Part shown: positions 7,101-9,541 of the stretch, in pieces
Position numbering within the stretch: the stretch's first letter is position 1
Layout: each line of letters starts with the position of its first letter
Assembly: GCA_018679315.1 (NCBI GenBank)
Contig: JAHHLF010000268.1
Location: 1 to 9,541 of the forward strand
Direction: 5' to 3'
DNA from: Bacteroidia bacterium
Lineage (GTDB): Bacteria; Bacteroidota; Bacteroidia; Flavobacteriales; Flavobacteriaceae
Length of the DNA: 9,541 nt
Position numbers and translations under genes: made by a program
The notes under the pieces: generated by a model
What the model was told of the DNA's origin: nothing
What the model saw: the letters and a program-made list of their open reading frames with translations, nothing else
Database searches by the model: none

Positions 7101-8541
7101 GCTCTTGTCACAAAAACTTGCTTCCTTCTCGAAAGGTGATGCCGATGTACTTCGAAAAGCCATGGGGAAAAAGATATTTGCCCTGCTGCAAAAACTAAAA
7201 CCGCAATTTTTGGACGGGGGTGAGAAAAATGGCCATCCCCGGGATATCCTGGAAAAAATTTGGAAAGACTGGGAAGCTTTCGCCTCCTATGCATTTAATA
7301 AAAGTCATTCTACCTGTTATGCCTATATCGCATACCAGACAGCCTATTTGAAAGCCCATTATCCTTCAGAATATATGGCCGCTGTGCTTTCCAATAATAT
7401 GAATGACATCAAACAGGTGACCTTCTTTATGGAGGAATGTAAGCGGATGGGGTTAGAAGTTTTAGGTCCGGATGTAAATGAATCCTGGTACAAGTTTGCG
7501 GTAAACAAAGACAATGCCGTACGCTTTGGAATGGGAGCCATAAAAGGAGTTGGACAAGGCGCAGTGAAATCCATTGTATCGGAACGCAAAGCCAATGGCC
7601 CATTTAGTTCTGTCTTTGATATGGCCAAACGCGCCGATTTGCGCGCAGCTAATAAAAAAGCCTTTGAAAACCTCGCATTAGCAGGTGCTTTTGATTCCCT
7701 GGGCCAGAACCATAGGGCACAATATTTTCACCAGGAAAAAGAAGGTGTCACCTTCCTTGAGAAAGTACTTCGCTACGGAGCCCGATTCCAGGAAAATGAA
7801 AATTCAGCCCAAGTAAGCCTGTTCGGAGAAGCAAGCGATGTACAAATACCGGAACCCGTCATACCCCCTTGCGAACCCTGGAGTATGATGGAAAAATTAC
7901 GAAGGGAAAAAGAAGTAGTGGGTATTTATATTTCCGGCCATCCACTAGATGAATTTAAGAGTTCCATCCAGTGGTTCTGCAATGGCAATGTGAGCATGCT
8001 AACCGACTTGAATACTTTGGTAAACAAAGAAGTTTCCCTTGCTGGTATTATTACGGATGTACAGCACAGAGTCTCCAAAAATGGAAAGGGATGGGCTATC
8101 TTCACCCTGGAGGACTATACTGACACCTATGACTTCCGCATTTTTGGGGAGGAATACCTCAAATTCAGGCATTTCTTAATGATCAATTCCTTTGTCTATT
8201 TCAAAATATTCATACGTGATGGGTGGGTCAACAGAGAAACCGGAAAAAAAGGAGAGCCTAGACTGCAGTATACTTCTGTAATGCTGTTACAAGACGTTAT
8301 GGAAACCTTTGCCAAGAAACTTACACTGCAGCTCAGCCTGGACCAGGTTAAGGAAGAAACAGTGACTACTTTGAAAAAAACCCTGGCCTCACATAAAGGA
8401 AAACAAAGTTTGCATTTTACCGTATTTGAGATGACCGATAATATGAAAGTGAATTTGAATAGTCGCAAACAGCGCATTGCGATCAGCGCTGAACTATTAG
8501 AAGAATTAGAGGCAAATCAGATTTACTATAAAATAAATTGA
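4189..8541 (+). CDS. dnaE: DNA polymerase III alpha subunit with fused N-terminal DEDDh proofreading exonuclease
   Basis: Replicative polymerase of 1450 residues; ordinary DnaE is about 1160. Residues 1-190 are a DnaQ-like 3'-5' exonuclease: FDTETTGLP gives D6/E8 (ExoI), NVSFDLN gives D105 (ExoII), and HNATAD gives H170/D175 (ExoIIIepsilon). A linker (~190-255) leads to a PHP domain (~258-550) starting VHLHNHSQFS, in which several metal-ligand positions are altered (N469 and Y471 where active PHP domains have D-x-H). The polymerase domain carries GPGRGSAAGS (637-645), PDIDIDF with D680 and D682, and KMDFLGL with D846, corresponding to E. coli D401, D403 and D555. Then come the FNKSHS fingers motif (1036-1041), tandem HhH around 1115-1170, a beta-clamp motif QVSLF (1208-1212), an OB fold (~1280-1370) and a C-terminal tail. 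The ATG at 4189 begins directly at the first exonuclease strand. All catalytic residues of both active sites are present. It is divergent from rpsP, with trxA 100 bp downstream. Confidence 0.97.
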   Translation: MYLVFDTETTGLPKRWNAPVSDLDNWPRCIQIAWQLHDQWGEIIEHNAYLIQPEGFDVPYDAEKIHGISTALATEEGLPLEEVLDAFTQALARTTFVVGQNVSFDLNIMGSELLRAGRENSLEGLPVLDTCTEETALLCQIPGGRGGKFKLPTLTELHEYLFQQPFDEAHNATADVEATSRCFFELIRLKHYPLVDLKANPGYLEAFLEKNPDPIELVGLTHTNLKEASAKLQKDTEPDLADGGPGETHILSEELNNSTFVHLHNHSQFSVLQSTTRIHNLVARTGELGMPAVALTDHGNMMGAFRFIREVNAYNKKLEEDPSGQTIKPILGCEFFVCEDHTNKRDKDYGYQMVFLAKNKKGYHNLAKMSSLAFTDGFYYVPRIDKKIVESYKEDLIVLTGNLYGEVSAKILNQGERQAEEALLWWKELFGDDLYVEMMRHGQEDEKRANASLLSLARKHNVNIVATNNTYYLDKADANAHDILLCVKEGEKQATPIGRGRGYRYGFPNQEYYFKSAEDMKTLFSDLPEAILNIENLLDKIEAYTLEREVLLPKFSIPQEFKEAHSIDSDGIESENRYLRHITLEGAKERYETIKPEIQERIDFELQTIANSGYPGYFLIVEDFIREARNMGVSVGPGRGSAAGSVVAYCLRITNIDPLKYDLLFERFLNPDRVSMPDIDIDFDDEGRAKVMDYVINKYGANQVAQIITYGTMAAKSAIRDTARVLDLPLNEADRLAKLVPNMTKLAKVFESQLEDLKKNYRSEDLRRIQELIGVSEGQDLQADTVNLAKSLEGSLRNTGIHACGVIITPDDITNFVPIATAKDSDLYVTQWDNAVVENAGLLKMDFLGLKTLTLIKDTVKIVKARHEIDLDPDAFPLDDEKTYQLFQRGETVGIFQYESVGMQKHLKELKPTVFDDLIAMNALYRPGPMEYIPQFIDRKHGKEEITYDLPVMEEILKDTYGITVYQEQVMLLSQKLASFSKGDADVLRKAMGKKIFALLQKLKPQFLDGGEKNGHPRDILEKIWKDWEAFASYAFNKSHSTCYAYIAYQTAYLKAHYPSEYMAAVLSNNMNDIKQVTFFMEECKRMGLEVLGPDVNESWYKFAVNKDNAVRFGMGAIKGVGQGAVKSIVSERKANGPFSSVFDMAKRADLRAANKKAFENLALAGAFDSLGQNHRAQYFHQEKEGVTFLEKVLRYGARFQENENSAQVSLFGEASDVQIPEPVIPPCEPWSMMEKLRREKEVVGIYISGHPLDEFKSSIQWFCNGNVSMLTDLNTLVNKEVSLAGIITDVQHRVSKNGKGWAIFTLEDYTDTYDFRIFGEEYLKFRHFLMINSFVYFKIFIRDGWVNRETGKKGEPRLQYTSVMLLQDVMETFAKKLTLQLSLDQVKEETVTTLKKTLASHKGKQSLHFTVFEMTDNMKVNLNSRKQRIAISAELLEELEANQIYYKIN

Positions 8542-8555
8542 TAGCTTTTCTTGAT

Positions 8556-8596
8556 GATACTATAGGCAAAAAGTATCCATGTGTTGTAATTTTGCC
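8556..8596 (+). other. Two interlocking inverted repeats between dnaE and trxA (possible H-type pseudoknot)
   Basis: GATACT (8556-8561) pairs with AGTATC (8572-8577). The 10-nt loop between them contains GGCAAAA (8565-8571), which is perfectly complementary to TTTTGCC at 8590-8596. Stem of 6 bp, stem of 7 bp, with connecting segments of 3, 0 and 12 nt, is a geometry compatible with an H-type pseudoknot in RNA read through from dnaE. As DNA, the right arm overlaps the trxA -7-like box, so an operator is the alternative. Both stems are AT-rich and may be chance. Confidence 0.25.
8587..8594 (+). promoter_or_regulatory. Candidate -7 element for trxA
   Basis: TAATTTTG matches the Bacteroidota -7 consensus TAnnTTTG completely and lies 47 bp before the trxA ATG. 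No TTG stands at the expected -33 position (GGC at 8565-8567 occupies it). It may be a weak or activated promoter, or trxA may be read through from dnaE. Confidence 0.35.
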
Positions 8597-8641
8597 GACT
8601 TAATAATGACTAACTTGTACGTTACAATAAAAAATTGAATT

Positions 8642-8959
8642 ATGGCTTTAGAAATAACCGATGCTACCTTTGATGAAGTAGTGTTAAAAAATGAAAAACC
8701 AGTGGTAGTGGATTTCTGGGCAGCCTGGTGTGGACCCTGTAGAATGGTCGGACCAATTATTGATGAAGTCAGCGAAGAATACGAGGGCAAAGCAATTGTA
8801 GGAAAGGTTGATGTAGATTCAAACCAGGAATTTGCTGCCAGATACGGTGTGCGGAATATCCCTACCGTACTCGTCTTTAAGGATGGTGAAATCGTAAACA
8901 GACAAGTAGGCGTATCACCTAAGAAAGTGTACACAGATGCAATAGATGCCTTGTTATAA
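8642..8959 (+). CDS. trxA: Thioredoxin
   Basis: A cytoplasmic disulfide reductase of 105 residues, the standard thioredoxin length, with no signal peptide. It keeps the redox site FWAAWCGPC with Cys30 and Cys33, the buried Asp24 in VVVDFW, the cis-proline motif NIPTV with Pro74, and the conserved glycine region FKDGEIVNRQVG at 79-90. It reduces protein disulfides such as those of ribonucleotide reductase and peroxiredoxins, and is itself reduced by thioredoxin reductase. It begins at ATG 8642 after an A-rich, Shine-Dalgarno-free leader, which is usual in Bacteroidota. It is followed 20 bp later by a strong terminator, so it is either a single-gene unit or the end of a dnaE-trxA transcript. 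Confidence 0.97.
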   Translation: MALEITDATFDEVVLKNEKPVVVDFWAAWCGPCRMVGPIIDEVSEEYEGKAIVGKVDVDSNQEFAARYGVRNIPTVLVFKDGEIVNRQVGVSPKKVYTDAIDALL

Positions 8960-8979
8960 AAGGTGTTGCTGTTTCTGAG

Positions 8980-9012
8980 AAAAAGGTTTGACTGCAAGGT
9001 CAAACCTTTTTT
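8980..9012 (+). terminator. Rho-independent terminator after trxA
   Basis: GGTTTGAC (8985-8992) and GTCAAACC (8999-9006) form a perfect 8-bp stem around a 6-nt loop. It is flanked by five A on the left (8980-8984) and six T on the right (9007-9012), which extend the stem and supply the U-run. It ends the trxA transcript. The A-run on the other side would let it act weakly in the reverse direction as well. Confidence 0.92.
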
Positions 9013-9032
9013 AGTTTACCTTAGTTGTATCC

Positions 9033-9541
9033 ATGAAAATACAATCAGAATTACATAAGGCTTCGTTGTTCAACAACCTGGAATTACTTGCTAACCAGGT
9101 AGTCGAAGGGTTTATCAGCGGTATTCACAAGAGTCCGTTTCACGGTTTCTCTGCAGAATTTGCTGAACATAAGATCTATAATATGGGTGAAAGCACCCGG
9201 CATATAGATTGGAAGCTTTTTGCTAAGACGGACAAACTGTACACCAAGCGATACGAAGAGGAGACCAACCTGCGGTGTCATATGATCCTTGATAATTCTG
9301 CGTCTATGTATTATCCGGCTATAAAAAATATGGGGCTGGATAATTTAAATAAAATTGGTTTTTCCGTTTTGGCTATAGCTTCCCTGATGACCATTTTAAA
9401 AAAACAAAGGGATGCAGTCGGGCTGAGTATTTTTTCAGACGAATATAATTTCTACACTCCTGAAAAAGGTAGTGAACGACATCACCAGCGGCTTCTTTCC
9501 AAATTAAGTGAAGTAAGTCTAAATACGGCCCCGGCCAAACA
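9033..9541 (+). CDS. DUF58 domain protein (MoxR-associated, vWA-like), N-terminal part
   Basis: The frame is open from ATG 9033 to the right edge (169 full codons). It shows the DUF58 signature: SGIHKSPFHGFSAEFAEHKIYNMGESTRHIDWKLFAKTDKLYTKRYEEE (residues 29-77), in which the G-E-x-x-R-x-I-D-W core is diagnostic. Next comes a vWA-like strand ending in DNSAS (87-91), a D-x-S-x-S MIDAS-type metal site, and a further helix-strand pair with KKQRDAVGLSIFSDE (123-137). DUF58 proteins usually sit next to a MoxR AAA+ ATPase and vWA membrane proteins (BatA/BatB in Bacteroidota) and are thought to act in chaperone or envelope-stress functions; those partners would lie outside this window. No membrane segment is visible in the part shown. 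It begins 20 bp after the trxA terminator, with no convincing promoter of its own. Confidence 0.9.
   Translation, partial: MKIQSELHKASLFNNLELLANQVVEGFISGIHKSPFHGFSAEFAEHKIYNMGESTRHIDWKLFAKTDKLYTKRYEEETNLRCHMILDNSASMYYPAIKNMGLDNLNKIGFSVLAIASLMTILKKQRDAVGLSIFSDEYNFYTPEKGSERHHQRLLSKLSEVSLNTAPAK

Noticed and set aside
8611..8618. TAACTTGT as an alternative trxA -7 element
   Set aside because: It matches only six of eight consensus positions, and the nearest upstream TTG is only 16 bp away.
8560..9003. 147-codon minus-strand frame opposite trxA
   Set aside because: It covers the whole trxA gene in antisense, with Ser/Thr-rich composition typical of a shadow frame; trxA is unmistakable.
9084..9281. 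65-codon minus-strand frame
   Set aside because: It is opposite the conserved DUF58 signature region, which is the real coding strand here.

Overview
The window is a piece of a bacterial chromosome, most likely from a marine or soil flavobacterium (phylum Bacteroidota). Three things point there. A textbook Bacteroidota promoter (TTG-N19-TATATTTG) lies upstream of rpsP. The genes have almost no conventional Shine-Dalgarno sequences. The order rpsP-rimM / dnaE / trxA / DUF58 includes a roughly 1450-residue DnaE and a long-tailed S16, which I recall from flavobacteria. There are no rRNA, tRNA, mobile-element or CRISPR signals. Eight protein genes are supported, two of them cut by the window edges.

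Left part (1-2509): a possible small-molecule catabolic module. A Rieske-type ring-hydroxylating oxygenase alpha subunit reads leftward off the edge. Diverging from it is a two-gene unit: an AdiC-like APC-superfamily transporter followed, with stop and start practically touching, by a DDAH/arginine-deiminase-like hydrolase (COG1834 type). Transporter and hydrolase together suggest uptake and hydrolysis of arginine or another guanidino compound. The oxygenase may or may not belong to that pathway. The 58-bp gap between the two divergent genes holds a perfect 14-bp palindrome, and both genes appear to start with TTG.

Middle (2516-3946, minus strand): the ribosome-related operon rpsP-rimM, converging on the hydrolase gene with only 6 bp between stop codons. 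S16 carries an extreme Ala/Glu/Pro/Lys tail built from imperfect 72-bp repeats, which makes it 298 residues instead of about 80-90. Its mRNA leader begins with a long imperfect hairpin that buries a GGAGG sequence and a five-codon mini-ORF.

Right part (4189-9541, plus strand): dnaE, the replicative DNA polymerase III alpha subunit with a DnaQ-like DEDDh proofreading exonuclease fused to its N-terminus and a PHP domain that looks catalytically degenerate. Then trxA (thioredoxin) with a strong intrinsic terminator, and finally the start of a DUF58 protein of the MoxR-associated type. Most of the right two thirds is core housekeeping. The unusual points are the polymerase-exonuclease fusion with its degraded PHP site, the repeat-expanded S16 tail and structured leader, a possible pseudoknot between dnaE and trxA, and the transporter-hydrolase-oxygenase neighbourhood.
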